Positions 10,018 through 20,360 of a stretch of 64,000 bases of DNA are shown here, in pieces. This DNA is from Macrosoma leucophasiata (taxonomy: Eukaryota; Arthropoda; Insecta; Lepidoptera; Hedylidae). Below the pieces are notes generated by a model, which had not been told where the DNA came from, made no database searches, and saw only the letters and a program-made list of their open reading frames with translations. Position 1 is the first letter of the stretch, and each line of letters starts with the position of its first letter. The stretch spans positions 24,352,501-24,416,500 of the forward strand of contig JAWQUS010000010.1 in NCBI GenBank assembly GCA_036365455.1, written 5' to 3'. Position numbers and translations under genes: made by a program.

Positions 10018-10215
10018 GTAAAGCTGAAGAGTTTGTTTGTTTGTTGCTTGAACGCGCTAATCTGAGGAACTAGTGGTCCGATTTGAAAAAATATTTCATT
10101 GTTAGAAAGCTCATTTATTAAGGAAGGCTTTAGGCTATATAACATCACGCCATGATGAATTGGAGAGGGTAGGTAGGTAACATTGCAACGGCGCGAATCT
10201 GGGGCGAGCCGCTAG
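10018..10215 (+). mobile_element. Short Helitron-like element
   Basis: Contains AAGAGTTTGTTTGTTTGTTG near the left end and finishes GGGGCGAGCCGCTAG followed by T, the expected CTRR|T terminus. The interior includes GAGGAACTAGTGGTCCGATT and GGCTATATAACATCACGC, which I associate with a common lepidopteran non-autonomous Helitron. The left TC end is not certain. Confidence 0.55.
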
Positions 10216-10765
10216 TACAGCATAATTTAAGTCATATTTTTCATTATTTTAAAAGTATTCAAAACATGAATTTCCATAATTGAGCCCAATAATAACCAGT
10301 CAAAATTGTAACATAAACCACTGTAACCTTTATCTTTCACAGAATACATAAAGAAAACCGAATAAAAAATTATGTAACATAAAAAAGTAAGCCCTTTATG
10401 GGAATTAACAAAGGAACTCGGTAATTAACGAGTGATTTGCATAGGATTTGAGTTGACTAATTGATGGAATTTAAAATAAAAGTGGGTACAAGTTCGCTGA
10501 AACGAGCACCAAGGAGAAAGAAAAATAGTGAATAAATTGCCGCTGATTAAATGTAATCAGTATTTAAATTGTTCTGAGCGGTACACGCTTTTGTTTCTAC
10601 ATCTTTTTTTAACTGTAAAGATAAAGAAGACATTGCTGTTGAAGCTGAAGTTATAAATTCTTCTAAAATAAAAATTCTAAAATCTCTTAATAGAAGAAAG
10701 AATTTTAAATAATATGGAAAATATTAAGGCTGAGATAGAGTGTTTTTTTTTTTGTTATGAAGGTT
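10216..10765. other. AT-rich, nothing recognised
   Basis: No long frame or repeat seen. Confidence 0.3.
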
Positions 10766-10768
10766 CCA

Positions 10769-11106
10769 TTTATTTTTGTTGAGAAGCATGCAGCCAACAT
10801 TAATGTTAAGTGATTTATTTATTTATTTATTTATTTTTATTTATTTATTTATTTATAGTTAACTAGATGAAGTGATGACTACAGCCTAACGATATCTAAA
10901 CAAAAACCACAGGTCAAAATGCAGATATGTTGCCACACATGAGACCTTAGTTGTTATGTCTCTGTGGTAGTTATTTGGGGGCCATACATAACCATCATAT
11001 TGGAACACGATAGTGCTGAAACCTTCTATTTGACGGCAGATAGACTAGGTAAGTATGCGGTGGTGCCTACACTCTTGAGTACCTACAATGGGATTCTACA
11101 ACCAGT
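10769..11106 (-). mobile_element. Family 1B element with internal (TTTA)n
   Basis: Nearly full length. A (TTTA)n microsatellite at about 10813-10857 sits inside the conserved TTAAGTGATGACT block, and part of that block is duplicated on both sides (TTAAGTGATT and GAAGTGATGAC). Confidence 0.7.
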
Positions 11107-11828
11107 AAACCAACGTCAGTATTTATTTTTGACGAATAAGCTAATGGTTAGTTTGTTTCTATAATTATTTTATTATTGCAAACCTACAGAAAATTAATTT
11201 GGCAAGTTGTTTCTCTTTTTTGGTTACTTTTTTTCTCAGATTAAAATGTCAACCTTTATTACATTATTCATAAACGTATTTTAGCTAAAGTGTTGCTAAT
11301 CTCTCTTTTGTCTTTTTCTATCCTGCACATCTGACAATGCAACTGACAAAAACAATACATTCTATAGCTAAAACGTGTCTAATGTACGTTTATGACTAAG
11401 GGGGTTAGCAATTAGTAAACCTGTAATAGCTTATGTTTTATAGGCAAACATGTTTTGTTTAAAAAATACCTATATTTCACTAGCATGTGTTATGGCGAAA
11501 AATAATATAAAAATAACTAACGGTTATTTCATTAGAGTAATACAAATGTGAGAAATGCTAGAACTCGTGAGTACCTACTGCACTGGAGCGGGTTCTGCGT
11601 GATCGGCGCCCGTAAGTATTCTTTTAACGGTCGACTGTAGAAGCAAACGTTCAACTTTCTGCATTTGAATTTATTGTTCAAAAAATAATATAAGTTATGA
11701 ATGGTAAAATCCTTACTTGAATTAGTGTATTACATAGTAAAATGTATACTTGAGTCTAGTAAGTATTATTTTCATCACGGCGTTATATAATCTATCTACC
11801 GCTAAATTGAAATTTGAGTTTCAATTCA
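11107..11828. other. No recognised feature
   Basis: AT-rich. No frame above 60 codons. Confidence 0.3.
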
Positions 11829-12124
11829 TGTACAATAATACCCCGGACTTACACGATATGTGGGATCAACCTATAGCAGTGTAAGTCGAATTCGGGTAAG
11901 TCGGGGTTCACCTTTGCATATAAATAATAGGTTCAAATTAGTAATTTTATGATATTTTGGATGACATAATTATAAGTAAATCAATAATGTATTACTCAAA
12001 CTTCTCGTAAACCGAACACTGACCGAGCGGAGTAGGGAAACCGATGCGCGTATCTAGAGGTACGCAAATTTAGGTAAGAAATTCGCCTCAAACGGGGTAA
12101 CATAAGTCGGGATATTACTGTACA
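11829..12124. mobile_element. MITE candidate (~296 bp)
   Basis: Imperfect terminal inverted repeats: left TGTACAATAATACCCCGGAC, right (reverse complement) TGTACAGTAATATCCCGACT. Related CGGGTAAGTCGGGGT and CAAACGGGGTAAC blocks lie inside. No coding frame. Confidence 0.5.
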
Positions 12125-12431
12125 ACATCTTATGACATGTATGCTAATCTTCCATTTTCATTTTATAACCTCAAAATATAGCCAAACGCGTGTATGACCA
12201 CGCGCAGATTAGAGGTTCCGTTTTTCCACGTACAAGTTTTTCAGTTGATTGAGTATTACTCGTAAACTTGGGCAGCCTTATTAGCTGTGATAACGTTACG
12301 GTTACGGTTGCATCGAGATATTTGTGCTACCCAGACTAAATAAGCTACGTTCCTAAAAATAAATATGAGTGTAAAACTATTTTAACCTCTTCCATTAAGT
12401 GGCAGTCTGATAAATTAATGTACAGCTGTTT

Positions 12432-12505
12432 ACCCCTCTCACCACTGAAGCTTGAGTGTCATAACCGCAATTAATCTGGGCGAGCACAAAAGACGCAAGC
12501 AATAT
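12432..12505. repeat. Dispersed repeat, copy 1
   Basis: GTCATAACCGCAATTAATCTG, GCGAGCACAAAA and GCAAGCAATATT recur, slightly changed, at 13018-13090. Class unknown. Confidence 0.5.
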
Positions 12506-13015
12506 TTGATAGGTAATTTCTGAGACGGATAGTTGCACCATAAGATGAGTGTAACTTACGCTACGAGTTCTCCAAGTTTGCACTTCCCAACTTGGTAATA
12601 TGTAACACACCTCATGTTTCATGTATCGATACTTCATTAAGTTTCAGTGGACTGGCCGTAATGGAAACTCCTCTGAGAGTGTGTCTTTGACATTAATGAT
12701 ATTTGCTGAACATTACCTTAAATATCTTAAAAAACACAAATGAGAAATCCATATTAAAACTTGAAAATCACACAAAACTCATATCCCACCAGTCTTTTTA
12801 TACCATCCGCTGTGATAACGCATTTGCATTAATACATCGTGTTCATGTAAGTTAATGTCTATAGACAACAGCTTTACAATACATGCATGTCTACTGTATT
12901 TTATTTTACATTTAATTTCTCACAAAAACACTTATACATGACGAATATTCCCTATGATAAGTTCCTTTTTTATGTTCATTTCATCTACTGGTGATCTGAT
13001 AACTAAATGCTCTGA
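12506..13015. other. No recognised feature
   Basis: A very degraded family 1-like stretch may lie near 12815-12885 (GATAACGCATTTGCATT, TGTCTATAGAC). Otherwise nothing. Confidence 0.25.
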
Positions 13016-13017
13016 TG

Positions 13018-13090
13018 TCTACCCTGTCGCCTCAATTTCATAACCGCCATTAATCGGAGCCAGCACAAAATGCGCGAGCAATATTAACAA
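13018..13090. repeat. Dispersed repeat, copy 2
   Basis: TTTCATAACCGCCATTAATC, AGCCAGCACAAAATGCG and GAGCAATATT match copy 1 at 12432-12505, in the same orientation. Confidence 0.5.
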
Positions 13091-13095
13091 TATTA

Positions 13096-13131
13096 AGGGA
13101 CCTTGCGTGAAGATACATACATACGAGTACA
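13096..13131 (+). repeat. LINE family F 3'-tip remnant
   Basis: AGGGACCTTGCGTGAAGATA then CATACATAC is the extreme 3' end of family F with its tail. Confidence 0.5.
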
Positions 13132-13360
13132 TACAAATTCCAGAAAATGTATAATGACAAATGAATTGTAGATACACATTCTCAATATAATTTATATCAC
13201 ATAATGTACCCAGATTGACCACAATACACAGTTGACCAGATAAAATTTTATTTATAGTAGTCATTACATACATTCTAGCATTTTTATAGCCTTTATAAAA
13301 AAGTCGTACCGTGGTGCCCCCACTCCCTCATACAGAATTCTATTAATATTTATATTTTAC

Positions 13361-13640
13361 AGGTGGTAGAGCTCCAGTGACGGAGCTCGCGGGCGTAGGC
13401 ACCACCGCATTACCTCATGATACTTGCCGCTAAATGGTAGTGTTCAGCACTTTCGTGTTCCAGTCAGGTGATAATGTACGGCCCTGTAATTTCCGGCACA
13501 GAGTCATAACACCTTAGGCCTCAGGAATGGTAACGCATCTGCATTTTGACCTAGGTCTTTGTGTGGGTGTCTATAGGCTGCAGTCTTCACTTAACATCAA
13601 TGTGAACTGCATGCTTGTTTGCCACTTCCATAATATCAAA
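13361..13640 (+). mobile_element. Family 1A element, near full length
   Basis: Starts AGGTGGTAGAGCTCC and ends CCACTTCCATAATATCAAAA. The A-rich tail is decayed and runs into (AT)n, where a Helitron begins. Confidence 0.75.
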
Positions 13641-13645
13641 ATAAA

Positions 13646-13798
13646 TATATATATATATATATAAATGCGAAAGTTTGTGAGTACGGATGGATGGATGGAT
13701 GTTTGTTACTCTTTCACAAAAAAAACCTACAACTTTAGAGTGAAATAGGTTTGCAATTGTTCAAAGTACATGCGGACGAAGTCGCGGGCAAAAACTAG
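13646..13798 (+). mobile_element. Short non-autonomous Helitron
   Basis: A (AT)n start leads to AAATGCGAAAGTTTGTGAG and (GGAT)n. The 3' end is a GCGGACGAAGTCGC hairpin followed by GGGCAAAAACTAG and T. Hairpin plus CTAG|T is the Helitron 3' hallmark. It is short (~150 bp), so internally deleted. Confidence 0.65.
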
Positions 13799-13799
13799 T

Positions 13800-14250
13800 A
13801 TTAAATAGAATACCTGCGCTTTTTGTTACTTTCGCTACATGAAAAAAGTATTACCACCGTGAACTGCATACACATCTGTCATTTCACGCACATCACAAAA
13901 ATGTATTTCAGCGTTGAAGAATGTATTGAACAATGAAAATCCTCATGACGCGTCCGCAATAGCTCCGTCATAAACTGTTCCAAGCGATTTGCATTGCAAA
14001 TCTGAATGCGGCAGCGTAAAATAAAAAGAAAGGAAAACAAAAAGATTTACAACAATATAACTGACTTGACAACATGATAGCTATATTATTTGAATAAATT
14101 TGAGAAATAAAAACTTAATACATTTTAGCAAGTGGTGGATATGGAATCTATACGTATGTTATCTATGTCTCATCACTCTCATGACCATTTTTATTATACA
14201 AAATCGTAACCGGCGAATCGTGGGTGTTTGCATGTATGCTTGAATGAATG
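13800..14250. other. No recognised feature
   Basis: AT-rich, without frames or repeats I recognise. Confidence 0.3.
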
Positions 14251-14253
14251 CAT

Positions 14254-14295
14254 TTACCTCTGCCTACCCCGTCGGGGATTACAGGCGCGAAGTTT
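14254..14295 (+). repeat. LINE 3'-end fragment
   Basis: CTCTGCCTACCCCGTCGGGG and the following bases resemble the last coding codons (SAYPV-like) of family F type LINEs. Very short. Confidence 0.3.
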
Positions 14296-14298
14296 TTT

Positions 14299-14507
14299 TT
14301 ATTTTTTTTATACGCTTACACTCACAGCCCCACAGTAGGTATAAACCTGTGTCGTGGGTGCCGTTGTACACATACAACACATACACAAACACCCAGACCC
14401 AAAACAAATATCTGTAGGCCATACAAATTTTGTTCCGGTGCGGGGATCGAACCCGCGACCCTTCGAATCAAACGGTGGTTTCGCACCGCTGGACTAACCG
14501 GGTCGTC
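14299..14507 (-). mobile_element. tRNA-derived SINE, full length
   Basis: The minus-strand head is GACGACCCGGTTAGTCCAGC (A-box region), with GGGTTCGATCCCCGCAC as the B box. The tail region is TATACCTACTGTGGGGCTGT then GTGTAAGCG and an A-rich end (poly-T near 14290-14315 on +). This copy keeps both polymerase III promoter boxes. Confidence 0.8.
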
Positions 14508-15004
14508 ATTTTGATGTTACGTTTGTTATAAAAGTATCCAAATAGCCATCTTTTTTTTTGTGCGTTCAAAACTGCAAACGAGAATCCGAATAAACATAAA
14601 TGATTGCCAGCAAAACAATATTTTCCTACAATACAAATCCACTCCACAATCACGCATGATTGAGTAACAAATATCCCCACACCTAACCACTTATATCCGG
14701 GTCTTGTTTTTTGGGCAACAAACCGCGTCAGCTGAGGCGTGACCGATATAATCCGGTTGTCCGTCTGTCACATGACACGGGTTAAACCTCCCGAGCTCTA
14801 CCAGATGTTTGGCCAACTGTGTATTAATAACTTGTTTTTTGTTACAACGAAGTTTGGGGTATTTAATATAAAATGGAGCACGATAATGTTTAAAAGTTTG
14901 AGATTTTAGGACGATGTATTAATTACATTCGTTATTTTGCTGTAGGTACATTGTAGCATGATGTTTAATTATTTTTATAAATACAGAGTTTTGAAGATAA
15001 TTTT
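14508..15004. other. No recognised feature
   Basis: The 70-codon minus frame at 14468-14680 partly overlaps the SINE and is not gene-like. Confidence 0.3.
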
Positions 15005-15124
15005 ACTGGTGAGTTCGAGTGTAGGAGCTCAAGGGCGTAGGCACCACCGCATTACTTAATCTATCTGCCGCCAAATAGTAGTGCTCAGCCCTATCGTGTT
15101 CTGGTTAGATGGTAATGGCCCCGT
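15005..15124 (+). repeat. Family 1B 5' part
   Basis: ACTGGTGAGTTCGAGTGTAG through TGGTTAGATGGTAATGGCCC, then cut off. Confidence 0.7.
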
Positions 15125-15260
15125 ACCGAACTTTTGAATTAAAATTAGCTGTTCGATTCATTTCAGCGCACGGTGATCAATATTGATCGTCAGCTGATTA
15201 TTTTTCATGATTTCAGACTTGATCTCGCTGTAGAATTGGTTCATAGTTATGAATAAAACA

Positions 15261-15544
15261 TTTTTTATGTAACCAAGGTGGCAAACAAGCATGCAGTTCA
15301 TATGGGTGTTAAGTGAAGACTGCAGCCTATAGACCTCTACATAAAAACCATAGGTCAAAATGCAGATCGGTTGTCACTCTTGAGACCTGAGTTATTATGT
15401 CTCTGTGATAGTTATTACGGGGCAATACACCACGATCCAACCGGAATACGATAGTGCAGAACAGTATCATTTGGCAGCAGATGGATTTGGTAATGCGGGG
15501 GTGCCTTCGTCCTCGAGCTCCTACACTGAAACTCTACCACCAGT
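15261..15544 (-). mobile_element. Family 1B element, full length
   Basis: Poly-T start on + (TTTTTTATG), diagnostic B blocks (TGATAGTTATTACGGGG, TTTGGCAGCAGATGG), and 5' end CTACCACCAGT. Confidence 0.75.
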
Positions 15545-15597
15545 AGAATGTCTTACCAATTATCTTGTATGTAGGTAATAATAATTATACTTATGAA

Positions 15598-15870
15598 TTT
15601 TTTTTATGTATTGGAAGTGGTAAACAGGCATGCAGTTCACATTACAGCCTATAGACACCCACACAAAGACTAAGGTCAAAATGCAGACGCGTTAACACTC
15701 CTGAGGCCTAAGGTCTAAGAGGCCTAAATTACAGGGCCGTACATTACCACCTGACCGGAACACGATAGTGCTGAACACTACCATTTAGCGCCAAGTATAT
15801 TAGGTAATATAATAATATTAGCGGTGGTGCCCACGCCCGCGAGCTCCATCGCTGGAGATCTACCACCAGT
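15598..15870 (-). mobile_element. Family 1A element with small rearrangements
   Basis: A 5' hairpin and a poly-A end are present. The segment between GTTCACATT and ACAGCCTATAGAC is deleted, and the GAGGCCTAAGG block is scrambled (GGCCTAAGGTCTAAGAGGCC). Confidence 0.75.
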
Positions 15871-16555
15871 AAAAATCTATTGAGACGATATTAATATAAA
15901 AGAGCAAACGTAAGTTAAAGTCATGTCAATTTTATTAGATCGGAGAAAAACATAAAAAGATTCCTGATATTTTATCATTGTTGAGCAATATCAGCTGTCA
16001 AATTATTATACTTTCATATCCATCGGACCAACTGATTCATAGAAAAAATATTCAGTGGGCGTATGTATTTGGAAATAATAAAATTATATTTTCGAAGAAG
16101 GACATAGTATAATGTGACTAAAAGTAGTAAAATTCGATAATATTCGATGAATCTTGAAACATTATAAACGTTTGGTAATTTCATTCGGACTGATCATTCA
16201 TCGTTTCACGCCTATAATGCATTATAGGGGTGAGATAGGCGCATATTGTTTCAATTAAGCAATCGCGTAAAAGGTTTTAAATTGTCTCCGTCATGGACGT
16301 CAATCATAAATAACAGACAACTGATATTTGAGATGAAGGTTCCTTAACGAGCCCTTATAGAGGTTTTATCTAAATTTCTAAAGCAGCGAAAGGCTCGCAA
16401 GAAAGAGGCAAAAGTTAGTTTTTTTTTAAATATACATAAAATTTTCAAGTTTATCTACTTTGCTTCGTGATGAGCAAAAACATTCTTCAACTTAATAATT
16501 ATTATGTAAGATATAGGACATAATTCATGACGTTCCCTAAAATGGCTAATGTGAT
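15871..16555. other. No recognised feature; one palindrome
   Basis: AT-rich. An exact 18-bp loopless palindrome CCTATAATGCATTATAGG lies at 16211-16228. Confidence 0.35.
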
Positions 16556-16559
16556 CTAT

Positions 16560-16890
16560 AAATGTACATGCTAGGAAATAACGCTTATTAAACCGTGCTA
16601 TCATAGCTAACATTAGCAAATGATATCACTCGCATAATATTTGATCATTTCAACACAATCCGGATATTAGAGGCGCGATGTTTGCGGTGGACCTATCACT
16701 TTCAAATTATGGATTTCAAAGTATTATAAGTCGCGCTAACAAATTTGAAATGCTCGTCTGTGTGATATTTTGATATTAGTTTTATATTTTTGATCTGAAT
16801 TGAGACACCGTGAATATAATTAAATAATTTGTATACGATTTATTTTATCTCAACAAAAAATAACATAATTATCTAAATAATGTAAATTTA
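16560..16890. repeat. Tandem duplication, unit 1
   Basis: Repeated 325 bp downstream. The core ATGTTTGCGGTGGACCTATC plus ACTTTCAAATTATGGATTTCA, with the preceding AATCCGGATATTAGAGG, is almost unchanged between units, while the flanks differ clearly. Confidence 0.75.
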
Positions 16891-16892
16891 TT

Positions 16893-17190
16893 ACCTACAA
16901 AATGACGCTTATTAAACCCAGCTATCATAGCAAAACATTAGCAAATGACATCGTTGGCATAACATTTGATCGTTTCACCACAATCCGGATATTAGAGGTG
17001 CGATGTTTGCGGTGGACCTATCACTTTCAAATTATGGATTTCATAGTAATAACGCGGTAACAGATCTAAAATGATTGTATGAATGATATTTTAATATTAA
17101 TTTTATGGGTATGGTCTGAATTAAGTCACCGTGATAATGTTGAAATGTTGTGCACACGATTAATTCTATCAGCATTGAAATAAGTATTAC
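16893..17190. repeat. Tandem duplication, unit 2
   Basis: Second copy of the 16560-16890 unit, in the same orientation and adjacent. It shares GACGCTTATTAAACC, TAGCAAATGA and GTCACCGTGA blocks around the conserved core. Confidence 0.75.
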
Positions 17191-18110
17191 GTTTATAATA
17201 ATTTGCATTTCACAGATTATTGGTGGACATTATTGTTTGATAATGAGTTGGTTCAGTGATTTCAGCAAGACCATTTAATTCGAGAGATCACGGTTCGATC
17301 TTGACATCGGAACAAATAGTATTAGGCCCCACGCAAAGTATCGAGTCAACTAGAGTGTAAGTGTATGTGTTAGGTACGTCCAACCAGCGACCACGGCATG
17401 GGATAAAACTTACAGGATAACCTAACCTAACCCAAAAACCGTTTCGTACCTAAAAAGAAAAAATATAACCCTTAATATGTTATAAAAATATAATCCTTAT
17501 TAATCAATTTGGCTCCAAACTTCAGAGCCCATTGAATTAGAATTCGATTAACTGAACATGAACATGTAAGTCATGTAACGTTAGTACAAAAATTTTAATT
17601 TAGGTGTTACAGCCTTTTATTGCCCAGTATATTCTGTGATATTATTATTTATTATTTATTTAAGTAAAAGTCTTTTTGTGCGGGTGTGAAACATTTTTTT
17701 AATCATCTTAAGCTTAAGATAAACATTTAAAAGTTATCTTAGAATAAAAAATCCTCTTTTATATTCATAACCACTAGGTGATCACATTGACAAAGTTGTA
17801 ACACTGTGTAATATCATATCCTCTATACTCTATCCTTACTTTGAATAATCTTGTTGGACTTTACATTAGAAAAAGCATCATAATTATTATTATATGTATA
17901 AATAACAAATAATTTACATATGTTTGATTTACAGATAATTAATTGATTCTTTAAAAAAAGGTTTATAGAACACTGGTAGTAAAAATTGACTTCATATTGA
18001 AAAAAATCGAAAATGGCATTGGCATGTATGATTTGAAATTCATATATTTTATTCCGAAAAATACAAAAAAATATATCAAAACATGATTCTATTTTCATCA
18101 TTGATAGAAA
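17191..18110. other. No firm feature
   Basis: GGTTCGATCTTGACATCGG at about 17290 resembles a SINE B-box region but lacks the rest. The 92-codon minus frame at 17823-18101 is a low-complexity AT-rich frame with no motif. Confidence 0.3.
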
Positions 18111-18119
18111 TTAACGCGA

Positions 18120-18240
18120 ATCTGGGTACGGATGGGTCTTACCATGAACACTGACAATACACAGATCACGAGTAATGTCCATGTCGCAACTACCCGGATG
18201 TTGTTGTTGTTTAATATCGAATAACATTACCAGACACAAA
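18120..18240 (-). pseudogene. Possible leading exon of the cysteine-rich array
   Basis: The minus strand reads ATCCGGGTAGTTGCGACATG then an open frame TWTLLVICVLSVFM that looks like a signal-peptide core. GTAAGA, a good splice donor, follows. The ATCCGG(G/A)T(A/C)GT block also lies upstream of the coding blocks near 19190 and 20350, which ties this piece to the tandem array. No in-frame ATG precedes the hydrophobic stretch. Function unknown. Confidence 0.3.
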
Positions 18241-18395
18241 TCGGATCAAGATAGCTGAATGTGATGTTATCTATTGTAATTAATTTATAGATGAATAAGA
18301 TTTAATAAATGCAATTTTACATCTGATATATAATTATATAATATTTTTTATTTGACTAACTGCCAAAACTCACTTTATTATTACACGGAGTATTC

Positions 18396-18640
18396 ATCAT
18401 ATCAGCTAAAAAAACGTCCACTGCTGGACCAAAACCTCCCCATAAGGAGGAGGCCATAATCACCACGCTTGGCATGCGGATTGGCAATTGCAGTGGCGGT
18501 AGTTTTATTGCAGGACGCTACTGAATATTTTGCGTTATTGCACTTACTACCGCCCCATTGGAATGGTTTGACCACCATTGTTCGGTTGACTGACTGTAGA
18601 ACTGTACTTCTTTCAGTAGAAGAAAAATCTTCCGCTAGTG
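18396..18640 (-). repeat. RTE-related 3' end / SINE (family E)
   Basis: On the minus strand: ACTGCAATTGCCAATCCGCA, GTGGTGATTATGGCC, then CAGCAGTGGACGTTTTTTAG and a short ATGATG end. The same blocks are at 45061, 50289, 51434 and 58180. Confidence 0.6.
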
Positions 18641-18774
18641 GGCGGTGGGGTCGCCACGTCCCGACGCCATACAGAGTACTACTGTTTTTTAATTAGATAC
18701 CATTCAACAATCAACGTTGTCATTATTTACCTACAAGATTTAAAATAAATAGACATTCCATCATTATTAAGGTG

Positions 18775-19200
18775 GACATCGTGTTCCGCTTCCATCTCGG
18801 GTGCTCGCAGTCATTACACTGACCGTCGGCGACTTGACAAGGGTAAATCCTCTTTCTTCATAACAGTACACGTACCTACTTACGTATTTTTTTCCATGCG
18901 TCGACCAACGGAGCATTTTGACATGTTCACAGTATTTAATAACTTTATTATTAGCGTCGCAATAAACAAACCTCAATTAAAATGAAATGTTTTGGTCTTG
19001 TGGTTATGAAATAAATTTACTCCAACACAAATTACATATCGTACTTGCGGTTGTAGGTAGACCTTGATTTATTTAATACTTTTACCGATCTTCGTGTTTA
19101 AATTAAGCAGCTGTCTGCAACGTGTTCCACATCTTGATTGACATTGTCCGTGTTGTTCTATAGAAAAATTAAAGTCACAACACGATCCGGATAAATAATG
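18775..19200 (-). pseudogene. Cysteine-rich tandem unit, copy 1
   Basis: The minus-strand frame gives VIKYCEHVKMLRW, then in another frame YPCQVADGQCNDCEHPRW. Copies 2 and 3 carry the same two blocks (IKYCEPV + CQVVDGQCNDCEH; IKYCEHV + CQVADYQCN). A change of frame between the blocks, with too little room for an intron, argues for decay. A block CGGATCGTGTTGTGACTTT lies upstream, as in the other copies. The family is not recognised. It could derive from a small secreted cysteine-rich protein gene. Confidence 0.4.
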
Positions 19201-19333
19201 TCTGTCAGTGTTTATCTATTATGTCTATAATTTTCGTCATAAGTCCAGTATCTTGGGAGCTTTTAACATTATCATAACAGTGGCAGTTGATCACTTTTAT
19301 TGTAAAATACGAGTAAGTATCACTTTTTAGTCA

Positions 19334-19575
19334 ATAACTTTGATTTTGACGAATAAGTTTTTCTTTTTCTTCATATGATCATGTAAGGAGGGAATTTAAA
19401 AAAAATGTGATAATATATAATATTGAATTAAGTTTCTATATTCTAATTTAAATTTATTGTCAGTATCTGTTTTTTAATTTCACTGTAATAATAGTTATTA
19501 TCTCTAGGTACTTTGTGATTTCTTGAAGTTTTGAAAGTATCTGTAAAGAGCTATTCGTAATAAAAATATTTTCTT
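19334..19575 (+). repeat. LINE tail family C copy
   Basis: TTTGACGAATAAGTTTTTC, TGATTTCTTGAAGTTTTGAA and AGTATCTGTAAAGAGCTATT match the copy ending at 9720. It lies between units 1 and 2 of the cysteine-rich array and explains their wider spacing. Confidence 0.6.
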
Positions 19576-19628
19576 TCTTTCCTTCTTTTATTTATCTTTA
19601 CAATAATAGCTAACAAACATTCTATCAT

Positions 19629-19965
19629 TACAGTCCAGCATCTTCCATCTCGGATGCTCGCAGTCATTACACTGGCCGTCGACGACTTGACAAGGGTAAA
19701 TCCTCTTTCTTCATAACAGCACACGTACAGACTGTTTTTTTCACGCATCGGCTGGTGAACCTGCTTTGAACTATGACAGGTTCGCAATATTTAATCGCCG
19801 TATTATTTGTGACGTGATAAATATACCTCGATGAAAAACATAGTATTGTGTTGTTGTGGTAATTAACCACGTTTTCCTTTACTTTTAAACATTCTTTGTC
19901 CGTCAATTAATTGGTATCCATGTGATTTCAAGATATGTTAATTTAAATTTAACATCACAACATGA
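19629..19965 (-). pseudogene. Cysteine-rich tandem unit, copy 2
   Basis: Contains AIKYCEPVIVQSRFTSRC in one frame, and CQVVDGQCNDCEHPRWK in another, running on to LDCNDRMFVSYYCKDK. The DNA between the blocks is nearly identical to copy 1 (TGTTATGAAGAAAGAGGATT). The most coding-like of the three copies, but still frame-broken. Confidence 0.4.
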
Positions 19966-20025
19966 TGTTAAATATAAAAGATATACACTGATGACTTATA
20001 AAACATTAAAATAATAAACTGCTTC

Positions 20026-20360
20026 AGCGTCTTCCAACTGAGAAGCTCGTCATTATTACATTGATAATCAGCGACTTGACAAGGATAATCCTTTTTTTTT
20101 TTCATAACAACTCACATATGTACATATGGGTTTTTCCACACGTCGGTCGATGGACTACTCTGACATGTTCGCAATATTTAATCGCCATGTTATTTGCTCT
20201 ACGATATACGTGCTTCTACATAAAAAAATATTTGTATTTTTTTGTAACACAATAGATATTTCCTATACAAATTGGATCATGTCGCTTGATTAACTAATCT
20301 TCCAGTTTATGTGAATATTATTTCATAGAAAATAAAAATTGCAACACGACCCGGATAAGG
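20026..20360 (-). pseudogene. Cysteine-rich tandem unit, copy 3
   Basis: Contains MAIKYCEHVRVVHRPTCGK, a stop, an A-run, then DYPCQVADYQCNN. Upstream is ATCCGGGTCGTGTTGCAATT, the counterpart of the block above copy 1. It is the most degraded copy. Confidence 0.4.

Noticed and set aside
12815..12885. Further family 1 copy
   Set aside because: Only two short weak block matches; too degraded to annotate firmly.
17823..18101. 92-codon minus frame as a gene
   Set aside because: Very AT-rich composition (Phe, Ile, Asn, Lys, Tyr) typical of chance frames; no motif.
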